Both the position numbers and the translations under genes were made by a program. 43,440 bases of DNA. Source: Methylobacterium sp. W2. GTDB lineage: Bacteria > Pseudomonadota > Alphaproteobacteria > Rhizobiales > Beijerinckiaceae. Where the stretch lies: the NCBI RefSeq assembly GCF_020662345.1, contig NZ_VMOA01000046.1, positions 1 through 43,440 on the forward strand. The letters are read 5' to 3'. Below are positions 32,807-41,212 of this stretch, in pieces; position 1 is the first letter of the stretch, and every line of letters begins with the position of its first letter. Under the pieces are notes generated by a model. That model was not told where the DNA came from. It made no database searches and worked only from the letters and a program-made list of their open reading frames with translations.

Positions 32807-33730
32807 TCAGATGCCGGCGTACCAGGCGTAGCCCTGGTCCTCCCAGTAGCCGCCCTTGCCCCCGCCGATGTGGGCGAAGCTCTCGACCACCTCGATTCGC
32901 ATCACGTACTTCGCCTGCTTGTAGCCGAGGTTGCGTTCCACCCGCAGGCGAAGCGGGGCGCCGTTCGAGATAGGTAATGCCTGGCCGTTCATGTCGTAAG
33001 CGAGGATCGTCTGCGGGTGGAACGCGTCGACCAAGTCGATGCTCTCGTAGTACCTGACAGGTGATCCGCCGCTGGCCGCGGTGTCCTCCGACGCCTGCTG
33101 TCCGCCGGAGTCCTTCCTGCTCTCGCCGCTGCCCGATTGCTTGGTCATGCTCGGATTGGCGTTGCCGGCGGGTACCTCGTCGGTCCCCTCACCATCTCCT
33201 CCGCCTTCGAGCGAATTGCCCTGATCCATGGTGTCGGCGCAGTGGAACACCACGTAGCGCGCCTCTGGCTTGAGCTTGGCCCGGGACAAAAGGTCGGCGA
33301 GCGGCACCCCAGTCCACTTGCCGATAGCGCTCCAGCCCTCGACACAATCGTGCCGGGTGATCTGGGTGCGGGCGGGAAGCTTGCGGAGCTCGCCCAGGGA
33401 CAGCTTGAAGGGCGCCTCCACGAGCCCGTCGACCACCAGGTGGTATTTGGCGAACTTGGCCTTCGCGAGGGCCTTGTAGTCCCTGTCCGGCGGATCCTCG
33501 GTGCCGTTCGGCTTGAACCAAGGCGAGATGTCGGCCTCGGCGTATTCCGGTGCCGGCGTCGCCTCGCCCAGGAGCAGGCGCTGGACGAACATGTTGGCGT
33601 CCTCGCCGGTCTTCAGCGTTCGCCGGAACCACTCCGTGTTGCCCAGGCGGTCGCAGCCTCCGAGCATGGCCGCCGCGGCCGTGGCGGAAGCCCCCACCAG
33701 GAGGGCGCGTCGGTTGGGTGAGCGGCTCAT
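32807..33730 (-). CDS. YedY/MsrP-like molybdopterin oxidoreductase, Tat-exported lipoprotein-like
   Basis: The 307-residue protein starts with the twin-arginine leader SPNRRALLVG and a lipobox-like LGGC (Cys26), so it is probably exported folded and perhaps membrane-anchored. The Mo-ligand Cys129 is in RHDCVEGW, followed by SAIGKWTGVPLADLL and the C-terminal RLRVERNLGYKQAKYVMRIEVV. Residues about 171-226 form a Gly/Ser-rich insert inside the catalytic domain, between CADTMDQ and YYESIDL, that related proteins lack. The start overlaps the cytochrome gene stop (ATGA). Third gene of an operon with a Met-rich peptide, so it probably reduces methionine sulfoxide (as YedY1 in Azospira). Confidence 0.88.
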   Translation of the reverse strand: MSRSPNRRALLVGASATAAAAMLGGCDRLGNTEWFRRTLKTGEDANMFVQRLLLGEATPAPEYAEADISPWFKPNGTEDPPDRDYKALAKAKFAKYHLVVDGLVEAPFKLSLGELRKLPARTQITRHDCVEGWSAIGKWTGVPLADLLSRAKLKPEARYVVFHCADTMDQGNSLEGGGDGEGTDEVPAGNANPSMTKQSGSGESRKDSGGQQASEDTAASGGSPVRYYESIDLVDAFHPQTILAYDMNGQALPISNGAPLRLRVERNLGYKQAKYVMRIEVVESFAHIGGGKGGYWEDQGYAWYAGI

Positions 33731-34653
33731 GCCCGGGGCTCTCCGGCAGGGACGGCCGGCTCGACCTTGCGCTCGATCACGAACCAGCCGGTGAGCATGC
33801 CGCGCATGTTGTTCCGGAAGCCCGACAGCAGGACCAGGGCGACGTGCACGACCACGAACAGGACCAGCAGGCTCGCCACGACGAAGTGGACCGTGCGGGC
33901 AGACTGGCGTCCATCGAAGAGCGTCAGAAGGAAGGGAAAGGCCGCGTTCATCGCCGGCGACATCGCGAGCCCAGCCAGCACCTGCACCGGCAGGAGCACG
34001 AACAGCACGATGAGGTAGGTGAGCTTCTGGATGACGTTGTAGCGCTTGGCCTCGTCTCCTTGGGGGAAGCGCAGCGTCAGGTGCTCCCAAATCGAGGCCC
34101 CGAAATGCCGGATCTGGTCACGGGACGGGATCACACGGAATCGCAACTGCCCGCTGACCAGACCATAGAGCAGGTAGGCGATGCCGTTCAGGACGAAGGC
34201 CCAGGCGAAGAAGAAATGCCAGGAACGGCCGCCGGTGAGGTCCTGGTCGCTCGGCAGGGTGGCCCAGGCCGGGAAGCCGCGGTCGGCCGCCTCGCCGTCG
34301 GCGCCCGGCGACGAGCCGAGCCAGCCGGTGGTGTCGAAGGTGTGCCCGAGGACGTTCGTGACGCCTTTCGGCGGATCGTCCTCGCTGGAGGACATCGCCA
34401 TCAGCGGGGTGTCGAAGGTCGAGACCTTGCCCCAGTACAGGGCCGGATGGGCGTTGAAGATCTGCAGGCCGCTCATCAGCAGCACCAGGAGGCAGACCGC
34501 GTTGACCCAGTGCGTGACGCGGATGACGACGGGGTGCCGGAACATCCAACGGCGGCGCTCGACCTCGCCGGTCTCGGGAGCGGATCTGGTGAGGTAGGTT
34601 CGAGCCAAACGGTCGTCCTCGAACTCATGGCCACCGGGGCGGAGGCCCCGCAT
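33727..34653 (-). CDS. cytochrome b (b561-type) membrane partner of the molybdoenzyme
   Basis: The 308-residue protein has four to five hydrophobic segments with heme-ligand His candidates in VTHWVNAV, RSWHFFFAWAF, TVHFVVASLLVLFVVVHVALV and near GHTFD. This is typical of the cytochrome b/b6 or b561 family that passes quinol electrons to a periplasmic partner. The start at 34653 has GGAGG a few bases upstream. It follows the Met-rich peptide gene by 31 bp and overlaps the molybdoenzyme start, so the three form one operon. Confidence 0.88.
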   Translation of the reverse strand: MRGLRPGGHEFEDDRLARTYLTRSAPETGEVERRRWMFRHPVVIRVTHWVNAVCLLVLLMSGLQIFNAHPALYWGKVSTFDTPLMAMSSSEDDPPKGVTNVLGHTFDTTGWLGSSPGADGEAADRGFPAWATLPSDQDLTGGRSWHFFFAWAFVLNGIAYLLYGLVSGQLRFRVIPSRDQIRHFGASIWEHLTLRFPQGDEAKRYNVIQKLTYLIVLFVLLPVQVLAGLAMSPAMNAAFPFLLTLFDGRQSARTVHFVVASLLVLFVVVHVALVLLSGFRNNMRGMLTGWFVIERKVEPAVPAGEPRA

Positions 34654-34684
34654 CGGGACCTCCGGAAGCGCAAGGCGCCTGGGA

Positions 34685-34918
34685 TCACATCCCGCGGTTC
34701 ATCATCCGCTTCTTCATCATGCGGCGCTTCATCATCTGCTTCCGCATCATGCGCTTCTTCATCATCATCCGGTCGCCCTGCATCATGCGGACCTGGGTGA
34801 CGCCGCTCTCGGTCTGCATGCCGTTAGCGGACATCGGCGCGGCGCTTGCCGAACCTGAAGCGAGGGCGATGCCGCCAAGGGCGGTCAGTGCGGTCAGCGC
34901 AAGGGTGAACGTCTTCAT
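34685..34918 (-). CDS. Met-rich periplasmic peptide (MrpX-like)
   Basis: The 77-residue precursor has a 26-residue signal peptide (MKTFTLALTALTALGG… ending ASA). The mature 51-residue chain contains 16 methionines, mostly as MM pairs with Lys/Arg between them (RMM, KKRMM, KRRMM). In Azospira suillum a comparable peptide, MrpX, scavenges hypochlorite by methionine oxidation and is regenerated by YedY1. The same gene set is here (peptide, cytochrome b, YedY-like). A ribosome site AGGAGA sits six bases upstream. An EcfG promoter lies at 34964-34988. Metal binding is the alternative role. Confidence 0.8.
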   Translation of the reverse strand: MKTFTLALTALTALGGIALASGSASAAPMSANGMQTESGVTQVRMMQGDRMMMKKRMMRKQMMKRRMMKKRMMNRGM

Positions 34919-34963
34919 GCAATATCTCCTGTACAGGTGAACATCTTATCCAACCCACGGGAC

Positions 34964-34988
34964 AACGGCATGATTGTATCGTTGTTCC
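34964..34988 (-). promoter_or_regulatory. EcfG (general stress) promoter of the Met-rich peptide operon
   Basis: On the minus strand GGAAC (34988-34984) is followed after 16 bp by CGTT (34967-34964), an exact EcfG consensus. The Met-rich peptide start lies about 45 bp downstream. Confidence 0.82.
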
Positions 34989-35358
34989 TTAAGAAACGGG
35001 GAGATTATTTTCTATACTATGATGGATAGGCAGTAGGTATCGCGCACTCAAATCAAGGCCTGTGGCCTGGGCGCGATTCCGTTCTCGCGCATCGTTACGG
35101 GACCGGACTGCCGAAAGTTTCAGGTCCGACACCCCATGCGTGCGCGACGGCGGAATTCGATGTGCTCAACTCCTGATGAACGGTGCGGTCATCCAAGCAG
35201 AGGACTGTCCATAGGGCTCCCTGCCCCGACCCTACGGCTTGGAGACTCCAGCTGTCGTCTACGACCGGGACCCGACTCGACGTCCGGTGCGTTCATGCCT
35301 GGCACCGACCTAGTTGCGGGGCGGTCGCAACCATCGTCCGTCGATCAGGAGTTCACGA
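34989..35358. other. intergenic stretch upstream of DUF3140 gene
   Basis: About 370 bp without a supported gene. The first 45 bp are AT-rich. No EcfG motif was found for the DUF3140 gene. Confidence 0.4.
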
Positions 35359-35700
35359 ATGGCCAAGGAGGACCGCGAGGCGACCTACAGGGAGTTCAAG
35401 GAGGTCGTGAACATGACGGCCTCGGCGTTGGAGAAGCACCTGAAGGGCGACGACAGCCGGTCCGTCGGCCAGAAGAAGGACGGCGGCGAGGCGACCGGCC
35501 ACCAGGAAGGCCGTCGAATCGTCGAGATCCTGAACGCTAAGAAGGCCGACCTGTCGGATGACGACTACGACCACATGCGCAAGGTCGTCGGTTACGTCCA
35601 TCGGCACCTCAAGCAGGGTGGCCCGAAGGACAAGGATGAGGTGAAGGACTCGCCCTGGCGGCTGTCGCTGATGAATTGGGGGCACGACCCCTTGAAGTGA
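35359..35700 (+). CDS. DUF3140 family protein
   Basis: The 113-residue protein matches the DUF3140 pattern: EFKEVVNMTASALEKHLK, GEATGHQEGRRIVEIL, KADLSDDDYDHMRKVVGYVHRHL. It is small, charged and soluble, with no known activity; it may be a nucleic-acid-related stress protein, as it is found next to such genes. AGGAG precedes the ATG. It is convergent with the SDR at 35820. Confidence 0.85.
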   Translation: MAKEDREATYREFKEVVNMTASALEKHLKGDDSRSVGQKKDGGEATGHQEGRRIVEILNAKKADLSDDDYDHMRKVVGYVHRHLKQGGPKDKDEVKDSPWRLSLMNWGHDPLK

Positions 35701-35819
35701 ACGGGAGCGGGGAGCGATGGCTCGTCCCCGACGGCAACCCCCTGGGTCGGTCTCTGCCGCCCAGGGTAGCGCGTCGTTCATTCCAGATGGATCACCTAAT
35801 CCGTCGGGCGTGACGTGAC

Positions 35820-36725
35820 CTATGCGGTGCCGTTGCCGCCGGTGGCGCCGTAGACCTCGCCGGTCACGAAACTCGCCTCCTGGGAAGCTAGGAAAACATA
35901 GATTGGCGCGAGCTCCACCGGCTGCCCCGGTCGACCCAACGGCACCTCCGACCCGAACTTCTCGACCGCCTCCTGCGGCTGGCCGCCTGACGGCTGCAGC
36001 GCGGTCCAGAACGGTCCCGGCGCCACCGCGTTCACCCGGATGCCCTTCTCGATGGACTGCTTGGCCAGCGCCTTCGTGAACGCGATGATGCCGGCCTTCG
36101 TGGTCGCGTAGTCGACCAGGATCTTGGGCGGGTTGTAGGCCACCACGGATGCCGTGTTGATGATCGACGCACCCGCCGGGAGCAGCGGCATCGCCACCTT
36201 GGTGATCCAGAACATCGCGTAGAGATTGGTCTTCAGCGTCCGGTCGAACTGCTCGTCCGTGATGTCGCCGATATCCGTCTGGTTGGTCTGCTTGCCGGCG
36301 TTGTTCACCAGGATGTCGAGGCCGCCGAGTTCGACCACGGCCTTGTGCACCAGGGTCTCGCAGAACGCCTTGTCGGTGATGTCACCGGGCAGCAGGATCG
36401 CCTTGCGACCCTCGGCCTCGATCAGCTTGGCCACCTCGCGCGCGTCCGGCATCTCGGCCTCGACGAAGCTCAGGGCGACATCCGCCCCTTCTCGGGCGAA
36501 GGCGATGGCTGCGGCCCGACCGACGCCGCTGTCGGCGCCGGTCACCAGGGCCCTGCGGCCGGCGAGGCGACCGTGGCCGACATAGCTCGTCTCGCCGTGG
36601 TCGGGCTTCGGGTCCATCGCTCCGGCGAGGCCCGGTGCCTCCTGCGGCTGACGCTTGAACGGTGGCTGCGGATACTGGGTGCGGGGGTCCTGCATCGCCA
36701 CGCGATGGTTCCGTGCGTCTGTCAT
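35820..36725 (-). CDS. SDR family oxidoreductase, YghA/YdaD general-stress type
   Basis: The 301-residue protein has a 60-residue N-terminal extension (RTQYPQPPFKRQPQEAPGL) characteristic of YghA/YdaD stress SDRs. It also has TGADSGVG for cofactor binding, NNAG, Ser in NTASVVAY and YATTK. It ends EVYGATGGNGTA as in that group. The ATG at 36725 has AGGATA upstream. It fits the stress character of this block, although no EcfG promoter was found upstream. Confidence 0.9.
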   Translation of the reverse strand: MTDARNHRVAMQDPRTQYPQPPFKRQPQEAPGLAGAMDPKPDHGETSYVGHGRLAGRRALVTGADSGVGRAAAIAFAREGADVALSFVEAEMPDAREVAKLIEAEGRKAILLPGDITDKAFCETLVHKAVVELGGLDILVNNAGKQTNQTDIGDITDEQFDRTLKTNLYAMFWITKVAMPLLPAGASIINTASVVAYNPPKILVDYATTKAGIIAFTKALAKQSIEKGIRVNAVAPGPFWTALQPSGGQPQEAVEKFGSEVPLGRPGQPVELAPIYVFLASQEASFVTGEVYGATGGNGTA

Positions 36726-36985
36726 CAATATATCCTGGGGAGGGTGATCCATGCCGGGCCATGGCCGCGGCCGGCGCGAACTTTATCGGGCTCGGTCGCT
36801 GTCTAAATCCCATTCAAACGAGGCGCGTTCCCGTCCACGACCGCGGGCAATGGTCACCCCGGCGTTTCCGACCGTCGGCGCCCCGGCCGAGATCACTCCC
36901 GCTCACAACCCCGTCGCCCGCGCCGACCCCGGATCACCGGGAAGGAACAGCTCGACCCTGCATCGGAAAGCGAGCCCCGGGGCCC

Positions 36986-37480
36986 CTAGGTACGACAAGC
37001 GCCGGAGACCGCACCGGTCGTCCGGGGTTGGCGCTCGGCCGAGGACACCACCAGGACGGCCAGGCCGACGGCGGCGGCATCCTCGGCGAGGCCCTTGGCG
37101 CGTCCGGGGGTGGTGCGGGAGTCGGGACCGCGGGCGGCCCGGCCGAGGAGCGTCCCGGCGATTGCGCCCGCCATGCCTGCCAAAGCCCCGACCTGGGGCG
37201 ACGCACGGCGACCGGCCAACGCCCATCCGCCGACCGCTCCGACGGCAAGCCGGAAGGCGAAGGACGGCGGGATGCGACGGTCGGGGGCGAACGGCATCTT
37301 GTCCCCCGCCATCTCGGCGACCGCCGCCGCCGTCGCGAGCGTGCGGGCACCGGAGCCGCCTGGGATGAGGGTTCCGCGTGTCCGGCCCTCCGAGGCGGCC
37401 CAGGCCAAGGCGGCGCACGCCGTCATGTTGCGCATTCCGGCCACGAAGCCGAGACCGAACGAGGTTGCATAGCCCTGCAT
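36986..37480 (-). CDS. DUF4126 family membrane protein
   Basis: The 164-residue protein is small and hydrophobic, with Gly/Ala-rich helices (GLGFVAGMRNMTACAALAWAAS, AVGAVGGWALAG, GALAGMAGAIAGTLLGRAA, AVGLAVLVVSS). This resembles the DUF4126 family: integral membrane proteins of unknown function with an MRN/T motif near the start. The ATG at 37480 is preceded by a GGAAGGG stretch. It lies 136 bp downstream of the flavin amine oxidase gene on the same strand. Confidence 0.75.
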   Translation of the reverse strand: MQGYATSFGLGFVAGMRNMTACAALAWAASEGRTRGTLIPGGSGARTLATAAAVAEMAGDKMPFAPDRRIPPSFAFRLAVGAVGGWALAGRRASPQVGALAGMAGAIAGTLLGRAARGPDSRTTPGRAKGLAEDAAAVGLAVLVVSSAERQPRTTGAVSGACRT

Positions 37481-37616
37481 CGCGGATGCCCTTCCGTGCG
37501 GGACATGCCCCGCGTGGGGCAAGGCGGCGGCCCTTGCTGGTGTTCCGGCCACGAAAGCGATGGCGGCGTCGGCGGTTGCCCTGCCGGTCGAGGCGTTACG
37601 CCATCGGGATGGATCG

Positions 37617-38909
37617 CTACCGAGCCGCTCGTGCTTCCGCGGCGGCCATTGATCCTCGCAGCCCGAGGCCGCGCCTCTCCCGAAGCGCCGCGAACGCCTC
37701 GTCGGCGGCCCGTCGCCCGCTGTCGTGGGCCCCGTGGGCGGTCGTGAAGTCGTGGGGGTGCGTCGCCTCGCCGGCGAAGAAGAGCCTGTCCTCGAAGGGC
37801 TGAGCCAGCCGTGCCCGCGCCTGGGATCGGCCCGGCAGGGCACAGCTGTAGGCCCCGCCGATGGATGCCATCCGGCTCCAGGCGGTCACCGCGAGCGGTC
37901 GGATCGCCGACGCCACGTCGCTCCCGAACAGGGACACCAACTCGGCCGAGACGAAGGCGAAGCCCGCGGCCGGGCCGTCCTCCTCCACGATCCGGGCACC
38001 TTCGCCCCCGAGGAAAGCTTCGATCACCGGCCATCCGTTCGGGCGGATGGAATAGGCGGCGGACCGCGGGTCGTGGAGGTTGCCGTAGGCATGCACGTCG
38101 GATTCGAACGCGGCGTCGCGGCCGATCTCCATGAAGATCTTTTCGTTGCGACCGAGAGGCAAGGCGGCGGCCGCCTCGCGCCAAGGGTCCGTCCCGGAGG
38201 GAAGGCGGATCGCGTCGCCGGCCAGGACCGCGGTCGAGACCGTGAGGATGGCGGCGCCGGCGCGAACGGTGCCCGCGCGCGTGGTGACCGCGACGCCGTC
38301 CGCCGTCAGGTCGATCCGCTGGGCGGGAGTGGCGAGACGCAGCGTCGTCGAGGAGGGCAGGCTGGCGGCGACCAGCGTGCCGTATCCGAGCGGCAGGTGC
38401 CAGTTCCGGCCCGTCGAGGCATCGTCGTAGGCTAGGTAGTCCGTGGCGGAGATCCTCTCGGGCGCGACGCCGCTCATGAAGCCGGCGATGGCCCGGACGT
38501 AGGCGTTCCAGGTGCCGCCGGGCTCAAGGGCGTCGCTACCCCGGTCGCTGCCAGCCGCCACCGTGCGGAGCCGCTCCTCCCAGTCGCCGAACGCCCTCTG
38601 CGCCGCCTCCTCGTTGTCCTCGTCCTGGACGTTGCCGGGATGCGCCTTCGCCCACGGCGGATCGCCTCGGTCCACCGGGAAGCCGGACGCCTCGGCGATG
38701 CCCACCCACGCGTTGCGGTCGCCCGAGTGGAGCCACTCGCAGCCGAGATCGAGCGGGTAGCCCCCGAGGTCCTGCGTGTGGGCGCGGCCGCCGAGACGCG
38801 GCGACGCCTCAAGCAGCAAGGTCGACGAGCCTTGGGCCGTGAGCCGCCGCGCGGCGCCGATGCCGGCGGCGCCTCCCCCTACGATGACAACGTCGAACGT
38901 GGTGTCCAT
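37617..38909 (-). CDS. FAD-dependent amine oxidase family protein
   Basis: The 430-residue protein begins with the FAD-binding VVIVGGGAAGIGAARRL, followed by LLLEASPRLGGRAHT. The C-terminal RLFFAGEATHPHDFTTAHGAHDSGRRAA is the flavin amine oxidase/polyamine oxidase signature. No signal peptide is seen at the chosen start (38909). It could oxidise polyamines or other amines and generate peroxide; the substrate is not resolved. The longer open frame upstream is not conserved-looking. Confidence 0.88.
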   Translation of the reverse strand: MDTTFDVVIVGGGAAGIGAARRLTAQGSSTLLLEASPRLGGRAHTQDLGGYPLDLGCEWLHSGDRNAWVGIAEASGFPVDRGDPPWAKAHPGNVQDEDNEEAAQRAFGDWEERLRTVAAGSDRGSDALEPGGTWNAYVRAIAGFMSGVAPERISATDYLAYDDASTGRNWHLPLGYGTLVAASLPSSTTLRLATPAQRIDLTADGVAVTTRAGTVRAGAAILTVSTAVLAGDAIRLPSGTDPWREAAAALPLGRNEKIFMEIGRDAAFESDVHAYGNLHDPRSAAYSIRPNGWPVIEAFLGGEGARIVEEDGPAAGFAFVSAELVSLFGSDVASAIRPLAVTAWSRMASIGGAYSCALPGRSQARARLAQPFEDRLFFAGEATHPHDFTTAHGAHDSGRRAADEAFAALRERRGLGLRGSMAAAEARAAR

Positions 38910-39215
38910 GGGGCCAAGTTGAGGTCGGCTGAGACGACATCCAAGATTCGTGCGGTTGGTGCGCCGCGGCGAACGAAACACGGGAGCTGATGGAAGCGTG
39001 CCCACACGGCCCTAGGAAGACCTTCAGGGATAGCTAACAGCTTCCCAAAGCCTGGGTCGTCACAATCGACCACGTACTCCTGGCGGCTTGGCAACGGACT
39101 TTGCTGATGCTCGGTCAGATCGACCGCGAGCGGGGTGCGGTGCTCATGGTCGCGATGAGAGGGACCATCGAGAATGGACTCGATGTTTTCCCCGATCCAC
39201 CTGTCATGGCTCAGA
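38910..39215. other. intergenic stretch between amine oxidase and nuclease-like gene
   Basis: About 306 bp with no supported gene. It should hold the promoter of the amine oxidase gene and the terminator of the defence-like operon to its right; no clear hairpin-T-tract was recognised. Confidence 0.4.
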
Positions 39216-41198
39216 TCACTGCATGGGAGCAGGCGCCACCACACCTGGCTTGGCCCGAGGTGACGTCAGCGCGGCTTTGGTGACGTCCGAGGGGGTCTGT
39301 CGCCGGCCCTGCACACGGAAGAGTACGACTGCGCTCTCCACGGAGCTATCGGCCACCGTCCGGTGATGCACGTCGATCTGGTCGCGAATGTCGGCCTGGG
39401 CTCCGGCGCGGTCGTACAGGTCGAGGACCATGAGCATGGAGAGAGCGACGTTCGTTCCCTGGTACGAGATGGCCTGCGGACCGTACCTGTCGACGAGCTC
39501 GCCCGAGGTGAGCTTCGGGAAGGACCGCTTCAGTTCGGATGTCGTCTTCAACCACTTGTAGGTGAATAGGACGTCGACGCGGCCACCCCCGAGGTCGCGG
39601 GCTTCAGGTCGGCAGATATCGGCGAGCCTTGAGCCCATGAGGTAGTTGACGAGATCGTGCTGGAGGTCGGCCTCCAGCGGCGGATTGGCCTTATCCCTGT
39701 TGAAGAGATAGGCGACCCCTGGGAACGTGGCCGTGCTCAGGTTGTACCTCGACACCACGAAACGCGTGACGTCCAGGAGAAGGACGTCGAAGAACTGCCG
39801 GGCATCAGGCTTCTCCCTGTAGTCGACGTTGGACATTAAGGCGGTGGTGGCCCGTGCCAGGACCTCGTCGACCGTGCGCGAGACGCTCTCGTCGAGCAAG
39901 GACACGGCGTCCGCCTCGATACGGGCCGAGACGGTCTCGCGTATCGGTTCGGGCAGGCGCTCAAGGATGGCGGCGGTCGGTGAGCTCCCGGCCGCCGCCC
40001 CGGAAGGGCGGTGGCCGACAATGGCCTCGCGGGCCTCCCCCACGAGGTCCCAGAGGGACTTGGCGTCCGGCAGGGAGGCGGACCCGGAATTCTCCGCGAT
40101 CCAGTGATCCAGGATGTCGAGGGAGCGCAGTTCCCCCTGCATGGCACCGACGATCCGTGGCCGTACGACCTGCTCCAGTCCCCCGTCCGCGCCGCGTCGA
40201 AACATGCTGCGGCTTGCGGCGTAGATGGAGAGCAATTCGTCCTCCATGACCGCGGCGACCTTCAGCCAGGCCGAACGGGAGACCTTGTCCACGAGCGATC
40301 CGAGGCGGAGCGCCAGCGAGGTCCAATGGACGCGTTCGAGGTCCTTCGAGGCAAGCCAGGACGATGTCTCTGGATGCCGGTCGCCATCCGTAAGGTATGC
40401 GGTGTACTCGAAGGCGGATTGTGTCACCGACGCGATCCTGTTGGGGAGGTCGTCGCTGGTTAGGCCCTCGTGGAAGGCGAGCAACATGTCCAGGCAGGTT
40501 CGGTAGAGGCGGGCGTCGAGACGCACCTCCGTCGCTTCCTCGGCGCGCGCGAACCAGTCCCGCGCCGCCCCGAAGGCGCCGAGCGCGGCCTCCGGCGTGG
40601 TGGCGTCGAGCCCGGCCCTCAGGGCGTCGAGGCCAAGCTCGACCGCAGCCTCGTCCTCGGCATCCTGGACGTCCGTGAGCTCTGTCAGCTTGTTGCGGAG
40701 GTCGTCGTCCGCCGGTTCGTGGGCGAGCACTGCCCCGGTGATCCTGGCCGCATGCCTGAGGTAGATGCCCTCGTCGGAAGGGTCGAGTTCGAGGAGGACG
40801 GCCTGTAGCCGCCGGAGCAGTGGCCGTTCCGACTGGGCCAGGATCATCGCCGCCTTCAGCGCCTGGGAGCGGGTGCCGTAGTCGACCGATCTGTCGATTG
40901 CCCGTCCGAGGAACGCCTGGCCGAGCCGTGACCGTTGCGGCGCCGCGACCTGGCCGCCGCGGCCGAACCACGACGCGATCTCCATCATGGCAAGGATGTC
41001 GGCATTTTGGACCAGGACGATCAGGGCCGCCGCGGTCGCGTCGGCGCGCGGATGCATGGCCAACGAGACGAAGAGCCGTGCACCCTCAACCTCCGTCGAA
41101 TGCCCCGCAGCCGCCGCTGCAAGCTCGTCGGACGAGACGTCGCCGAGGTCGGTGGGGTCGCACTCGTCCAGAAGGCGCTGGATCAGTTCGGACGACAC
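39216..41198 (-). CDS. large helical protein with C-terminal PD-(D/E)XK-like motif
   Basis: The 660-residue protein is unrecognised over most of its length and is predicted to be helical (many Leu/Ala-rich heptads, HEAT-like spacing from about 100 to 300). Near the C-terminus (about 507-557) it shows Glu509 in LEADLQHDLV, Asp542 in GGRVDVLF and the pair Glu555-x-Lys557 in SELKRSF, a PD-(D/E)XK nuclease signature. The start is GTG with GGGAG upstream, 14 bp after the ATPase stop, so it is probably translated from the same message. This gives an ATPase-nuclease pair. Confidence 0.75.
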   Translation of the reverse strand: MSSELIQRLLDECDPTDLGDVSSDELAAAAAGHSTEVEGARLFVSLAMHPRADATAAALIVLVQNADILAMMEIASWFGRGGQVAAPQRSRLGQAFLGRAIDRSVDYGTRSQALKAAMILAQSERPLLRRLQAVLLELDPSDEGIYLRHAARITGAVLAHEPADDDLRNKLTELTDVQDAEDEAAVELGLDALRAGLDATTPEAALGAFGAARDWFARAEEATEVRLDARLYRTCLDMLLAFHEGLTSDDLPNRIASVTQSAFEYTAYLTDGDRHPETSSWLASKDLERVHWTSLALRLGSLVDKVSRSAWLKVAAVMEDELLSIYAASRSMFRRGADGGLEQVVRPRIVGAMQGELRSLDILDHWIAENSGSASLPDAKSLWDLVGEAREAIVGHRPSGAAAGSSPTAAILERLPEPIRETVSARIEADAVSLLDESVSRTVDEVLARATTALMSNVDYREKPDARQFFDVLLLDVTRFVVSRYNLSTATFPGVAYLFNRDKANPPLEADLQHDLVNYLMGSRLADICRPEARDLGGGRVDVLFTYKWLKTTSELKRSFPKLTSGELVDRYGPQAISYQGTNVALSMLMVLDLYDRAGAQADIRDQIDVHHRTVADSSVESAVVLFRVQGRRQTPSDVTKAALTSPRAKPGVVAPAPMQ

Positions 41199-41212
41199 CA
41201 GGGCTCCCGGGT

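Noticed and set aside
33550..34800. 416-residue plus-strand open frame
   Set aside because: Antisense to the cytochrome b gene with low-complexity basic sequence.
36662..37747. 361-residue plus-strand open frame
   Set aside because: Covers DUF4126 and intergenic DNA on the opposite strand; no domain, no ribosome site.
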